Counted from the first letter of the stretch, positions 1 through 8,778 are shown. The stretch is DNA of 40,648 bases from Ignavibacteriota bacterium (GCA_016219595.1 JACRLY010000015.1:1-40648), one strand, 5' to 3'. Made by a program: numbers and translations. Notes: a model not told the origin generated them from the sequence alone.

Positions 1-70
1 AATGAAAACGATGTCAAATCTGCTCCGGATGCACAAATCTGCACCTTTTTGGCTCTATTTAACCAAATTT

Positions 71-92
71 CTTTGCGAAAACTTTGCGACAT
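71..92. repeat. Short CTTTGCG tandem repeat
   Basis: Two adjacent 11-nt units both begin CTTTGCGA (71-81 and 82-92). The surrounding 1-173 bp carries no gene I can support; one frame is open from the window edge to a TAA at about 120, but the translation resembles nothing I know. Strings built on TTTGCG are common in intergenic DNA of related genomes; that is recollection and was not checked. Confidence 0.3.
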
Positions 93-153
93 TGCATACA
101 AAATTAATTTTTGTGGATAATAGGCTATGGATTTTGAAAGGAGTTCATAAAGA

Positions 154-188
154 CAATCATTAATTATCAATTATCAATTTTCAATTCT
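154..188. repeat. Heptanucleotide array, CAATTNT type
   Basis: About five 7-nt units of the form CAATTAT/CAATTTT/CAATTCT run in phase. The array overlaps the last codons and stop codon (174-185) of the redoxin-like gene on the minus strand, so the repeat supplies that protein's C-terminus. A second heptamer array lies just 5' of the same gene. Confidence 0.7.
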
Positions 189-737
189 CCATTTGATATT
201 ACATCCTATACTTGGCTTCTGCTCCCGGCTCATAGGTTTTCCTGAGAGAATGTTGTCGAGTGCTGAGCGGATGTCAGTGCCGGTTACAGGTATTCCGTTG
301 CCGGGGCGTGAATAGTCGAATTGACCACGGTACACTAGATTTAAATCTTTGTCGAATATATAGAAATCGGGTGTACATGCGGCTTTATATGCTTTGGCAA
401 TGCCCTGTGACTCGTCGAAAAGATAAGGGAATTTGTAACCGAGTTCTTCAGCTGTTAATTTCATATTTTCCGGAGAATCTTCGGGATAATTTTCAATATC
501 ATTAGAGCTTATTGCGACGAATGAAATTCCTTTTTGAATGTAGTAATTTGATATTGAAACTAATTCAGAATTGATATGTTTGACGTAGGGGCAGTGATTG
601 CAGATGAACATAATCACCGTTGCGATGCCTGATTTCAGTTCCGCAAGTGAAACAGTATTTCCTGAAACTGTATCGAACAATTTAAAGTCGGGAGCAATTG
701 TCCCGAGAGCTAACATATTTGAAGGTGTCGCTGCCAT
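174..737 (-). CDS. Thioredoxin-like redoxin (AhpC/TSA family)
   Basis: A 187-residue thioredoxin-fold protein. The N-terminal part (about residues 12-45) reads as the redoxin strand-helix region leading to the motif CNHCPYV, with the CxxC pair at Cys46 and Cys49. This motif is typical of a widespread bacterial redoxin subfamily usually annotated simply as a thioredoxin family protein. A later CTPDFYIFD stretch supplies the cis-Pro region of the fold. No signal peptide is visible, so a cytoplasmic thiol-disulfide or peroxide-related role is likely; the substrate is unknown. The gene stands alone, with its 3' end merged into a heptamer repeat and a second heptamer array just upstream of its start. 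The fold assignment is secure, the reaction is not. Confidence 0.85.
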   Translation of the reverse strand: MAATPSNMLALGTIAPDFKLFDTVSGNTVSLAELKSGIATVIMFICNHCPYVKHINSELVSISNYYIQKGISFVAISSNDIENYPEDSPENMKLTAEELGYKFPYLFDESQGIAKAYKAACTPDFYIFDKDLNLVYRGQFDYSRPGNGIPVTGTDIRSALDNILSGKPMSREQKPSIGCNIKWRIEN

Positions 738-752
738 ATTTCCCTTAATTAC

Positions 753-794
753 TAATTTCGAATTACGAATTACGAATTACGAATTACGAATTGA
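753..794. repeat. Heptanucleotide array, GAATTAC type
   Basis: Four perfect copies of GAATTAC (760-787) are flanked by degenerate copies (753-759 and 788-794). The array lies between the redoxin start (minus) and the ABC transporter start (plus), in what should be their divergent promoter region, so array length could affect spacing of regulatory elements. Confidence 0.8.
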
Positions 795-918
795 GGATAT
801 ATTAATTTTATAATTACCAATTGTCCTCCTTTAATAAGGGGGAATTTGAAGGGAATAAAACAATTAAAATCATTAAACGTGATTATGCGAAATTTTATTT
901 GGAACAGAGAAAAAATAA

Positions 919-2694
919 TTGAGCTTAAAAGAAGATAACATAGAATATAAAGCAATTGACCTGAAAATCCTGAAAAGACTGCTGGTTTATCTAAAGCCAT
1001 ATAAGAAGTGGGTAACGGTTTCAGTTATAATTACTATTATTTCATCTGCGCTTGCTCCGATTCTGCCTTACCTGACAAAAATCGCAGTTGATAAATATAT
1101 CGAACCGAAGGATTGGAATGGACTGTTAAGGATAATTTTTGCAATAGCAGTACTTTTGTTTTTCAATGCTTTTCTAAGGTTTATCCTGACATACCTTATG
1201 CAATGGCTAGGGCAGAAGGTTTTGTTTGATGTCCGCATGTCGGTTTTCAAACATATCCAGTCACTTAATATGAAATTTTACGATACAAATCCGGTAGGGA
1301 GGCTTGTAACCCGCGTTACGAATGATGTGGAAGGATTGAACGAGCTTTTCTCGCAGGGAGTGGTGATGATAGCTGCCGATATTATGCTTCTGTTCTGGAT
1401 TATCGGATTCATGTTCTATACAAACTGGGTGCTGGCACTTTTGACTTTAACAATAGTCCCGGTATTGCTTCTGGCTACTATAATTTTCAGGAAAAGAGTG
1501 AGGATTCTTTTTCGTGACATAAGGCTGAGAGTAGCCGAGATGAATACATTTCTGAATGAATTCATTTCAGGAATAAATACTGTGAAAGTTTTCACTCAAG
1601 AGGAAAACCAGAATAAAAAATTTGACACTGTCAATTCCCTTCATAAAGAGCTTTGGGTAAAAACGATTTTTTATTATGCTATATTCTTTCCGACCGTTGA
1701 AATGCTGAGTGCAGTTGCCCTTGGTATAGTGCTGTGGTATGCCGCAGGAAATATTCTTACAGGTGTAATGACTGTAGGAATCCTGATAGCATTCACTCAA
1801 TATGCCGAAATGTTTTTCAGACCAATCAGGGACCTGACGGAGAAATTTACTACACTTCAAAGTGCTATGGCTTCTGCAGAACGGATACTCGGAATATTAG
1901 ACACAAAGGACAAAGCAATGGACAATCCTGATGCAATAGCAATGGATGGATTTAAAAAAGCAATTGAATTTAAAAATGTTTCATTCAGCTATGATTCAGA
2001 AAAGTGGGTGCTGAGTGATGTTTCATTCACAGTAAACAAAGGTGAAACTGTTGCTATAGTTGGAGCAACAGGGGCAGGTAAAACCTCAATCATTAATCTG
2101 CTATGCAGGTTCTATGATTATAATGATGGAGAGATACTAATAGATGGTAAAGATATTCGAAGTTTTAATCAAAATTCTGTAAGGGAGCATTTTGCATTAG
2201 TGATGCAGGATGTTTATTTATTTTCAAGAAGCCTTGCGGATAATATTTCTCTCGGGAAAGAGAATATAAGTATTGATGATATTCGCAAAGCAGCAGTAGC
2301 TCTCGGAGCATCGGATTTTATTGATAAATTGAATGACGGCTTTAATACTGAAATGATAGACCGCGGCTCAGCTTTATCTGCAGGGCAGAGGCAGTTAATA
2401 GCATTTTGCAGGGCTTATGCAATGAATCCGGAGATACTAATTTTAGACGAAGCAACTTCGAACATAGATTCAGAGACTGAGAGAATAATCGAAGAATCAT
2501 TAGAAAAGCTTTTGGAAAATCGCACTTCGATAATAATAGCTCATCGTTTATCGACTATCCGCCGTGCAGACAAAATAATAGTTCTGCATAAAGGTAAAGT
2601 AAGAGAAATCGGTTCGCATAAAGAATTAATTGCTTTGAATGGTATATATGCAAGGCTTTATCAATTGCAATTTAAAGAGCAAATTGCAGCTTAA
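919..2694 (+). CDS. ABC exporter, fused permease-ATPase (MsbA/MdlB-like)
   Basis: A 591-residue half-transporter with an N-terminal six-helix membrane domain (about residues 25-320) and a C-terminal nucleotide-binding domain. Visible motifs are Walker A GATGAGKT (382-389), the signature LSAGQ (486-490), Walker B ILILDE ending in Asp510-Glu511, and an AHRLST switch-histidine loop. Length and order match homodimer- or heterodimer-forming exporters of lipids, drugs or peptides; the substrate cannot be read from sequence. The start used is TTG at 919, preceded by only a weak purine stretch. No partner transporter gene is adjacent, suggesting a homodimer. It converges on the von Willebrand-type gene, which ends 51 bp downstream. 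Confidence 0.92.
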   Translation: MSLKEDNIEYKAIDLKILKRLLVYLKPYKKWVTVSVIITIISSALAPILPYLTKIAVDKYIEPKDWNGLLRIIFAIAVLLFFNAFLRFILTYLMQWLGQKVLFDVRMSVFKHIQSLNMKFYDTNPVGRLVTRVTNDVEGLNELFSQGVVMIAADIMLLFWIIGFMFYTNWVLALLTLTIVPVLLLATIIFRKRVRILFRDIRLRVAEMNTFLNEFISGINTVKVFTQEENQNKKFDTVNSLHKELWVKTIFYYAIFFPTVEMLSAVALGIVLWYAAGNILTGVMTVGILIAFTQYAEMFFRPIRDLTEKFTTLQSAMASAERILGILDTKDKAMDNPDAIAMDGFKKAIEFKNVSFSYDSEKWVLSDVSFTVNKGETVAIVGATGAGKTSIINLLCRFYDYNDGEILIDGKDIRSFNQNSVREHFALVMQDVYLFSRSLADNISLGKENISIDDIRKAAVALGASDFIDKLNDGFNTEMIDRGSALSAGQRQLIAFCRAYAMNPEILILDEATSNIDSETERIIEESLEKLLENRTSIIIAHRLSTIRRADKIIVLHKGKVREIGSHKELIALNGIYARLYQLQFKEQIAA

Positions 2695-2745
2695 TCAAAT
2701 TTTGCAAGTAGTTTGTAGAATTTATTTTTAATAATTTGCGAAAAA

Positions 2746-4926
2746 TTATAACATCCCTGCTCTTTTCCTAAGAAACCATTCAATACCAAAACATAGAATT
2801 GAAATAATCAAAAATAAAGGGAGGTTCCATAATGCAGATTCATTTCGGATAGTCACACTTTTCGGTTTGAAGTTTTTAAGGTTTTCCAAATCCTTTAAAA
2901 AAGATTTTGCATTTTCAGGAAGATAGAATTTACCACCTGTTCTATCGGAAATAGTACGAAGTAAAGATGAATTCATTCTCAAATCCTGGAACTCCAAAGC
3001 TATTTGTCCTACATTAAACCTTCCTTTATCAGAACCTATTTTATTTCCGTTATTAATTGCTGTTCCAGAGAAATAATAATCACTTTCCGATAATCCATCA
3101 AGCTTACCGGAATATCTTCCGTTACCAATTGAAGTCAAAGTCAAATCCCTTTCCTGATTGCCGCCGCTTACTTTGACCAGGACATTTGCATTTTCAATTG
3201 GAGTATTGGCAGCATCATATATCTGACCAAGGAATTCAACTGTTTCGTTGTTTGTGTAAAGTTTTTTTGTAGTTCTAATTATGACTTGTTTATTATCTTG
3301 AGGTGTTGAAAGCCATTTCCTGCTATTTTCAATAATTATATCTAACAAATCAGGAGTTCCTGTTCTTCCTTTTGATAATTCAGAAGCATATCCGAGTAAT
3401 TTCCATCTGAACAAACCATAACATAGAAATGCAACAGATTTTTTATTGCCAAATGCACGTGTTAAAATCAATGGCTCTTTGAGAGGTGCATTATTAACTT
3501 TTAATCCCGAAACTATCTCACTCTCAGGTTTTACTTTTACGAATGTTTCTGTCCGAAAAACGGGAGGTAATTGATTCCATAAATCAATATCACTATCCTT
3601 TCCTGTAACTCTAAGTAAAGGATTAGATGCATATTCCGGTTTCACATCAGGGATAGCAAGAAATTCCTGGGGTTTTGAAGAAATAGTGGTGAATGGGAGA
3701 TATTCCTCTAATGCTCGTAATTTATTATAATCCAGAAATTGTGAAGCAATAAATAATAGTGGTTTACCTTTTTCGAGTTCCTTTTTAATTATTTGTATTA
3801 CATTTGCCGGTGTTTCTGAAATCGGGAATCCAATCAGTACTATCATCTCTGCATCTTTCACATCAGTTTCATTTGGCTGCCTGTCATAAAATTCGGAACC
3901 TTTCTTCTGTATGAAAGAAATTACATCAACACCTTTTTCTGCCAGGAATGAATTTTTAACAAATGAAAAATCGGGGTTAATAGACCCTGAAAAAATAGCA
4001 ATTTTTCTTTTATTCTTCAAAACATTAACAAATTCATTCGCGGAATTATTTTTATTGGTTATTTCATTATTCAATGAGTTTATAGTAGCAGTCAGCTTTC
4101 TTATTCCTTCCTGTTTCGGAGAATATTCGAAAACAGCAGTAAAGGATTTTCTATCAGGATTTACAGTGAATTTTTGCTCTGCAATTGTAGAACCATTATC
4201 AAGGAGTTTTAGATTCAATTCACCTTCATTATACCCGCTCACTTTAATATTTACATTAACAGGTATTGGATTATTGATATATATATTTTCATTCGTTATT
4301 ATCGACTGAATTGAAACATCTTTAGGTTGGGTTGAATCCCCAATACCAATAGTGAAAATTGGCTTACCGAGAAATTCAGCATCGTAAATCGGATTGTTAC
4401 CGGCGTTGAATGCACCATCAGTTATTAAAAGAACTGCCTGAATATTTTCATTTTCTGATTTAGAAGATACCCATTTGATTGCCTTTGAGATATCAGTCAT
4501 CTGACCTTTATAATTTATTTCTTTAAGTGAAAATTCATCAGGAGAATAAACTTCGTTACCGAAAATAGCAGTTTTGAAATTTTCTTTTTCAATTGAACTG
4601 AAATCAGAATTATTAATTGCATTTTTATATAATATTTTCCTGTCTCCTACAGCGTCAGATTGAGCAATAGATAGCGAATTGTCAAGTAAAACAACTAATT
4701 TAGGAGGCTCACTGCTTCCTTTTATTATAGTAAGTATAGGCTCAAACATTATAAATAAAAGTAATGAAAGTCCGATTGACCTTAATGTTATTAAAACAAT
4801 TTTTCTCGAACTGCTTATTGGAGGAATGGTTTTACGATACGAAAAAATAGCAAATGCAACAGCAAATAATATTAATAAAATTGTCAGCCACCAGGGTCCT
4901 GTTATTCCAAGATAATATGAATTCAT
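2746..4926 (-). CDS. Membrane protein with von Willebrand A domain
   Basis: A 726-residue inner-membrane protein. Two N-terminal helices (about residues 12-30 and 43-62) precede a von Willebrand A-like domain with the metal-site motif DNSLS (Asp82, Ser84, Ser86), a candidate third ligand in GQMTD and a following TDG strand. The middle looks like beta-sandwich (CARDB-like) segments and a Rossmann/GATase-like region beginning KRKIAIFSG. A last helix lies near the C-terminus, followed by a basic tail. Similar long VWA proteins occur in Bacteroidota, often near moxR/DUF58/BatA genes; none of those is present here. It lies 9 bp downstream of pirin on the same strand, so the two are probably cotranscribed. 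The molecular role is unknown. Confidence 0.8.
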   Translation of the reverse strand: MNSYYLGITGPWWLTILLILFAVAFAIFSYRKTIPPISSSRKIVLITLRSIGLSLLLFIMFEPILTIIKGSSEPPKLVVLLDNSLSIAQSDAVGDRKILYKNAINNSDFSSIEKENFKTAIFGNEVYSPDEFSLKEINYKGQMTDISKAIKWVSSKSENENIQAVLLITDGAFNAGNNPIYDAEFLGKPIFTIGIGDSTQPKDVSIQSIITNENIYINNPIPVNVNIKVSGYNEGELNLKLLDNGSTIAEQKFTVNPDRKSFTAVFEYSPKQEGIRKLTATINSLNNEITNKNNSANEFVNVLKNKRKIAIFSGSINPDFSFVKNSFLAEKGVDVISFIQKKGSEFYDRQPNETDVKDAEMIVLIGFPISETPANVIQIIKKELEKGKPLLFIASQFLDYNKLRALEEYLPFTTISSKPQEFLAIPDVKPEYASNPLLRVTGKDSDIDLWNQLPPVFRTETFVKVKPESEIVSGLKVNNAPLKEPLILTRAFGNKKSVAFLCYGLFRWKLLGYASELSKGRTGTPDLLDIIIENSRKWLSTPQDNKQVIIRTTKKLYTNNETVEFLGQIYDAANTPIENANVLVKVSGGNQERDLTLTSIGNGRYSGKLDGLSESDYYFSGTAINNGNKIGSDKGRFNVGQIALEFQDLRMNSSLLRTISDRTGGKFYLPENAKSFLKDLENLKNFKPKSVTIRNESALWNLPLFLIISILCFGIEWFLRKRAGML

Positions 4927-4935
4927 TTATAGTAT

Positions 4936-5646
4936 TTAGTTCATTGGTACTTCAATAATGAGTAATTCGGACTTTTCAAGTGCCTTTATTTTAATTTCAT
5001 CAATATCATATATCGAGAGTGAATCACGTTTTTCAAGAATATCACCCCCAATTTCAATTTTTCCTTTAATAACTATAACGAAAATACCGTTTTTCTCATC
5101 CTTAAGACTATACACAATTTCAAAATTTTCACTTAATTCCGAAATACTAATATAAGAGTCCTGGTTAATCCAAAGTGTTTCATTTGATTTGACAGGAGAA
5201 ACCAGCAATTGAAACTGATTTTGTCTTTTTGTTAAATCAAATAATTTTTGGTCATATCTTGGTTTGATATCTTTTTCTTTAGGGAATATCCAAATTTGAA
5301 ATAATGTAACAGGTTCAGTTTCAGAATTGTTAAATTCAGAATGCCAAATCCCGGTCCCGGCAGACATAATCTGAACCTCACCCGGTGTTATTTTTTGGGT
5401 ATGTTCTTCGCTGTCAGTGTGTCTCAATTCTCCGGACAAAGGAATTGTAATGATTTCCATGTTATCGTGAGGATGCAATCCAAAACCCGTAGCTGGTGCT
5501 ATCGTATCATCGTTTAAAACTCTTAGTTTTCCAAAATGAATTCTATTATTATCAAAGTAACCGGAAAAACTGAAAGAGTGATAAGTTTTCAGCCATCCGT
5601 AATCGAAATAACCCCGTGAGTTACTTCTATATATTTCTTTTTTCAT
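4936..5646 (-). CDS. Pirin family protein
   Basis: A 236-residue bicupin protein of the pirin/YhhW family. The N-terminal cupin carries the complete metal site: HPH (His58, His60) followed by GTGIWHSE with His102 and Glu104, matching the His-x-His...His-x-Glu ligand set of human pirin and E. coli YhhW. The C-terminal cupin (about residues 130-236) lacks an obvious second metal site, as usual. Some family members have quercetin dioxygenase activity in vitro; the physiological role is unclear. No export signal is seen, so it should be cytoplasmic. The upstream neighbour is tRNA-Pro on the opposite strand; the downstream neighbour 9 bp away is the VWA protein. Confidence 0.93.
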   Translation of the reverse strand: MKKEIYRSNSRGYFDYGWLKTYHSFSFSGYFDNNRIHFGKLRVLNDDTIAPATGFGLHPHDNMEIITIPLSGELRHTDSEEHTQKITPGEVQIMSAGTGIWHSEFNNSETEPVTLFQIWIFPKEKDIKPRYDQKLFDLTKRQNQFQLLVSPVKSNETLWINQDSYISISELSENFEIVYSLKDEKNGIFVIVIKGKIEIGGDILEKRDSLSIYDIDEIKIKALEKSELLIIEVPMN

Positions 5647-5764
5647 TAATTTCTCAATTATTGTATCTAAACCTGAACGAATAACGATTAAGGAGGTTAA
5701 AGATTTTTACGGTGATTAATTACAAGAATGTATTAATACATTTTTTCAGATGGGAAAAATTGGT

Positions 5765-5772
5765 TATTTTTG
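5765..5772 (+). promoter_or_regulatory. Candidate -7 promoter element for tRNA-Pro
   Basis: TATTTTTG fits the Bacteroidota primary-sigma -7 consensus TAnnTTTG and ends 10 nt before the tRNA 5' end, the spacing expected for a very short leader. I do not see a good -33 TTG box at the right distance, and such 8-mers arise by chance in AT-rich DNA. Confidence 0.35.
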
Positions 5773-5782
5773 TAACCCAATT

Positions 5783-5856
5783 CGGGGTGTAGCTCAGCCC
5801 GGTAGAGTACTACGTTCGGGACGTAGGAGCCGGAGGTTCGAATCCTCTCACCCCGA
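5783..5856 (+). tRNA. tRNA-Pro (anticodon CGG)
   Basis: A 74-nt cloverleaf. The acceptor stem CGGGGTG pairs with CACCCCG, with discriminator A at 5856. The D-arm is AGCTCAGCCCGGTAGAGT, the anticodon stem CTACG/CGTAG encloses the loop TTCGGGA, giving anticodon CGG (reads CCG, proline), and the T-loop is TTCGAAT. The 3' CCA is not encoded (CAAT follows), so it must be added by nucleotidyltransferase. Confidence 0.97.
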
Positions 5857-5955
5857 CAATTATAATTCAAAATAATTACAAGCAGTCTATTCTCGTCAGT
5901 TAAGAACTTTGAAACAGAGTGATTTTTGAGAATATATTATTTCTTCAAATAATTT

Positions 5956-6714
5956 TTAATTAGTCTTTTTTTCTTTTCCGGACTGAATTTTTTCACCTGC
6001 AAAACCTCCGAGCATTGAAACTATATAGCCCAGAATTAATCCTCCAAAAATATATTCATATTCAATTTCTGTTACCAAAGTTAAACGGACAATAGAAGTC
6101 AAAATGGTTATAGTTAAAAATCCAGCTAAACCTGCTTCCATTATTGTTATACCGGGTGATTTAAGTCCAACCATGATACCTGTGAAAAACAGACCTGCAA
6201 AAAACGGTATAATAAAATACAATGGTTCAATTCCAAAAATTAAATTGACAATAATTGAAATAATCATGCAAATCAAGATTCCGAAAACAGTTCCGGCAAA
6301 TACCCATCCCCAATTGAAAGAGATGGAACTGCTTTCTTCTTTGACAATTTCACCATGCTGAAACATTTCTCCTAACCAGGCTCCCAGGAATGTCAATACA
6401 ACTCCATTCATCAGAATGATTATCCAATCACTATCCTGGGTAATTTCAGTAAAACCTTTGATTTGCAGCGAAGGCAAAATAAAATATGTTATACCTGCTA
6501 CAATAATAGAACCCAATGCAGGTTCGATGATTGTAATGCCTTTCGATATAATCGCAATTGTAAAACCAGTGATAATAAAACCGGTGAGCATTGCAAGTAC
6601 AGGAAATAATGATGTATCAAACTGATTTCCCGAAGCCCATGAAAAGAATATAATAATAATTGTACCTACAACAATTGAAATTATCAGAGCTTTTAAACTA
6701 AATCCAGAATTCAT
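5956..6714 (-). CDS. Internally duplicated polytopic membrane protein
   Basis: I do not recognise a named family. The protein is about 252 residues and almost entirely hydrophobic, with roughly eight predicted helices. It is built from two related halves: GITIIE (59-64) with GAWLGE (111-116) in the first, and GITIME (188-193) with GGFAGE (236-241) in the second, offset by about 125-129 residues. A charged, serine-rich linker (about 121-133) separates them and the tail is lysine-rich. I chose the ATG at 6714 because a run of G (GGGGG) sits just upstream as a ribosome-binding site; an in-frame ATG four codons earlier (6726) lacks one. Two-fold repeats of this type are typical of small transporters or channels, but no substrate can be inferred. 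Confidence 0.7.
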   Translation of the reverse strand: MNSGFSLKALIISIVVGTIIIIFFSWASGNQFDTSLFPVLAMLTGFIITGFTIAIISKGITIIEPALGSIIVAGITYFILPSLQIKGFTEITQDSDWIIILMNGVVLTFLGAWLGEMFQHGEIVKEESSSISFNWGWVFAGTVFGILICMIISIIVNLIFGIEPLYFIIPFFAGLFFTGIMVGLKSPGITIMEAGLAGFLTITILTSIVRLTLVTEIEYEYIFGGLILGYIVSMLGGFAGEKIQSGKEKKTN

Positions 6715-7028
6715 TGAACCCCCCATTTGTTATTTATTGATTATTTATTTTATGAATTTTCATTTAATAAATATAATCCTTAATATTTTACTTACCTGAA
6801 AATATTAAATTTGGATAATTATATATCATGTCCCTGTATAAAAGTATTATTTTTAATTAACAGTTAACCAAAATATAATTTATACTTTTAATGAGGAAAT
6901 TCCAATACTTAAATTAATTATCTGTTAATTACAATTACATTTATTTGAACCGTTATTTTATCTGTTTTTTAAAATTTCATTTATTCGTAAATTTCCGGTT
7001 GATTTTTAATCAATTGGTTAGGTGATAA
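6715..7028. promoter_or_regulatory. Divergent AT-rich intergenic region
   Basis: About 314 bp between the duplicated membrane gene (minus) and the YhdH-type gene (plus), with no gene. A TAnnTTTG match (TAAATTTG, 6806-6813) could be a promoter element for the plus strand but lacks a clear -33 box. A perfect 6-bp inverted repeat, TTGATT/AATCAA with a 3-nt loop (6999-7013), sits immediately before the AGGTGA ribosome-binding site of the plus-strand gene and could be an operator or RNA hairpin. Confidence 0.35.
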
Positions 7029-8036
7029 ATGTCTGAATTTAAATTTAAAGCTCTTGTTGTCGAAGAAGTTCAGGAAAATATTTTCAAAAGAAGTATAAAA
7101 GAAATTATATATGAAGGATTGTCAGAAGAAGAAGTCCTGATAAAAGTTGAATATTCAGCTTTAAATTATAAAGATGCTCTTTCAGCAAGAGGACATAAAG
7201 GTATAACAAGAAAATATCCCCATATACCCGGTGTCGATGCAGCCGGTATTATTGAAGAAACAAAAGGAAACAAATTCACAGCCGGCGAAAAAGTTTTTGT
7301 AACAGGTTACGACTTAGGGATGAATACAGATGGTGGATTTAGTGAATTTATCAAAGTACCCGAAGGGTGGGTAATAAGAACACCTCAAAATTTTACATCG
7401 AGGGATTTAATGATTTATGGGACAGCAGGATTTACTGCAGGTATTGCAATTTATGAAATGCAAAGAAATGAAATCACACCGGATAAAGGTAAAATCCTTG
7501 TTACCGGTGCTACAGGCGGAGTAGGTTGTCTTGCTATTGCTATGTTGACCAAAGCCGGATATTATGTCGTTGCATCAACAGGAAAGCCAGATAAAAAAGA
7601 TTTCCTTATGAGAATTGGTGCAAAGGAAGTTATTAGCCGTGAAGATGTAAATGATTCAAGCGGAAAAGCATTGCTTAAAAAACAATGGGTAGGAGCAATA
7701 GATAATGTTGGAGGTAATACATTGAATACCGTTATCAGGTCAATGGAACACAGGGGCGTTGTTGCCAGCATAGGATTAGTTCAATCAGATAAAATTGAAT
7801 CAACTGTCTATCCATTTATATTGAGAGGTATAAGACTGATTGGGATTGATTCTGCTGAAAGTCCTATGGATTACCGGCTTAAAATCTGGAACAAAATTTT
7901 TAATGAATGGAGAATTAACAGTCACGAAGATTTAGTTAAAGAGTGCAGTTTATTTGAATTAGATAAAGAAATTAATCTAATATTAAATGGCGGGCAAACC
8001 GGGAAAGTAATTGTGAAAATAGAAAGTGAAAAGTGA
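7029..8036 (+). CDS. YhdH/YhfP-type quinone oxidoreductase
   Basis: A 335-residue zinc-independent medium-chain dehydrogenase/reductase. The N-terminal GroES-like domain contains YSALNYKDAL and PHIPGVDAAG. The nucleotide-binding domain contains TGATGGVG, the glycine motif for NADPH. The overall pattern fits the YhdH/AcuI branch, whose characterised members reduce acryloyl-CoA to propionyl-CoA; other members are annotated as quinone oxidoreductases. No zinc-ligand cysteines are present, as expected. The start is supported by AGGTGA just upstream of the ATG. The 3' end is unusual: a heptamer array begins in the last codons and includes the TGA stop. It stands alone as a transcription unit. Confidence 0.88.
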   Translation: MSEFKFKALVVEEVQENIFKRSIKEIIYEGLSEEEVLIKVEYSALNYKDALSARGHKGITRKYPHIPGVDAAGIIEETKGNKFTAGEKVFVTGYDLGMNTDGGFSEFIKVPEGWVIRTPQNFTSRDLMIYGTAGFTAGIAIYEMQRNEITPDKGKILVTGATGGVGCLAIAMLTKAGYYVVASTGKPDKKDFLMRIGAKEVISREDVNDSSGKALLKKQWVGAIDNVGGNTLNTVIRSMEHRGVVASIGLVQSDKIESTVYPFILRGIRLIGIDSAESPMDYRLKIWNKIFNEWRINSHEDLVKECSLFELDKEINLILNGGQTGKVIVKIESEK

Positions 8037-8074
8037 ATAGTGAATAGTGAATAATGAATAATGAATAATGAATA
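8026..8074. repeat. Heptanucleotide array, GTGAATA/ATGAATA type
   Basis: Seven in-phase 7-nt units: GTGAAAA (8026-8032), three GTGAATA (8033-8053) and three ATGAATA (8054-8074). The TGA in the first GTGAATA unit is the stop codon of the upstream reductase (8034-8036), so the array begins inside that gene. Confidence 0.85.
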
Positions 8075-8223
8075 CTTAGTAAAAAGAGTTTGTCTTTACA
8101 ATGTAGCAATAATATTTGTTTGAAATGTCTTTTATCAAATAATACATAAATTTCATAACAATAATATGAGAATAAAAATCAATTTATTTTGTGATATATT
8201 AATAATATTAAAGGTGAATTACC

Positions 8224-8778
8224 ATGAATAAAACATTAATTATTTCTATGATATACTTATTAATATTTTTATCATTTTCAAGTTCGAAAAATAATCAGGA
8301 AGGAGATAAGAAAATGAGTATACAGATTACAAGCAATGCGTTCAGTGAAGGTGAAATGATACCCAAGGTTTATACATGCGAAGGTAAAGATATTTCTCCT
8401 CCTCTTTCCTGGAACAATTTACCTGGGGGAACAAAAAGCTTAGCATTAATAAATGATGACCCTGACGCACCGGTGGGAACCTGGATTCATTGGGTAATAT
8501 TTAATATTCCACCTACAGAAACAGGGTTGAAGGAAGCGATACCTGCCGAAAAAATCTTAGCAAACGGTACCAGGCAAGGTATTACTGATTTCAGGAGAGT
8601 TGGATATGGAGGTCCATGTCCACCGAGTGGTACACACAGGTATTTTTTCAAATTATATGCTCTTGATAAGATGCTTGAACTTGAAGCTGGCTCTACAAAG
8701 GCACAACTGTTAACAGCTATGGAGGGGCACATATTGGGACAAGGTCAGTTGATAGGAAAATACAAGAAATCTAAATAA
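8224..8778 (+). CDS. PEBP/YbhB-family protein with two possible starts
   Basis: A phosphatidylethanolamine-binding (Raf kinase inhibitor-like) protein, 184 residues from ATG 8224 or 154 from the in-frame ATG 8314. Family motifs include DDPDAPVGTWIHWV (the ligand-pocket DPDAP region) and YGGPCPPSGTHRY. The upstream start has AAGGTG nearby and adds a hydrophobic N-terminus (about residues 3-21) resembling a signal peptide without a lipobox cysteine. The downstream start has an excellent AAGGAG 8 nt away and gives the usual cytosolic YbhB size. Both could be used, giving exported and cytoplasmic forms. The bacterial family function is poorly defined (possible ligand binding or chaperone role). 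Confidence 0.88.
   Translation: MNKTLIISMIYLLIFLSFSSSKNNQEGDKKMSIQITSNAFSEGEMIPKVYTCEGKDISPPLSWNNLPGGTKSLALINDDPDAPVGTWIHWVIFNIPPTETGLKEAIPAEKILANGTRQGITDFRRVGYGGPCPPSGTHRYFFKLYALDKMLELEAGSTKAQLLTAMEGHILGQGQLIGKYKKSK

Noticed and set aside
1-120. Open frame from the left window edge to TAA at 120, possibly a gene tail
   Set aside because: Only about 39 codons, with no recognisable pattern and overlapping a short tandem repeat; not enough to call a gene.
3911-4309. A 132-codon antisense frame within the von Willebrand-type gene
   Set aside because: Phe/Leu/Ser-rich shadow of the coding strand, without a ribosome-binding site or family pattern.
5688-5792. AAGGAGG followed by a GTG frame running into the tRNA-Pro
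   Set aside because: The spacing from the Shine-Dalgarno-like sequence to GTG is about 16 nt, too long, and the frame ends inside the tRNA gene.
154-8074. CRISPR array based on the regular short repeats
   Set aside because: Units are 7 nt and directly adjacent with no spacers, and no cas gene is present.
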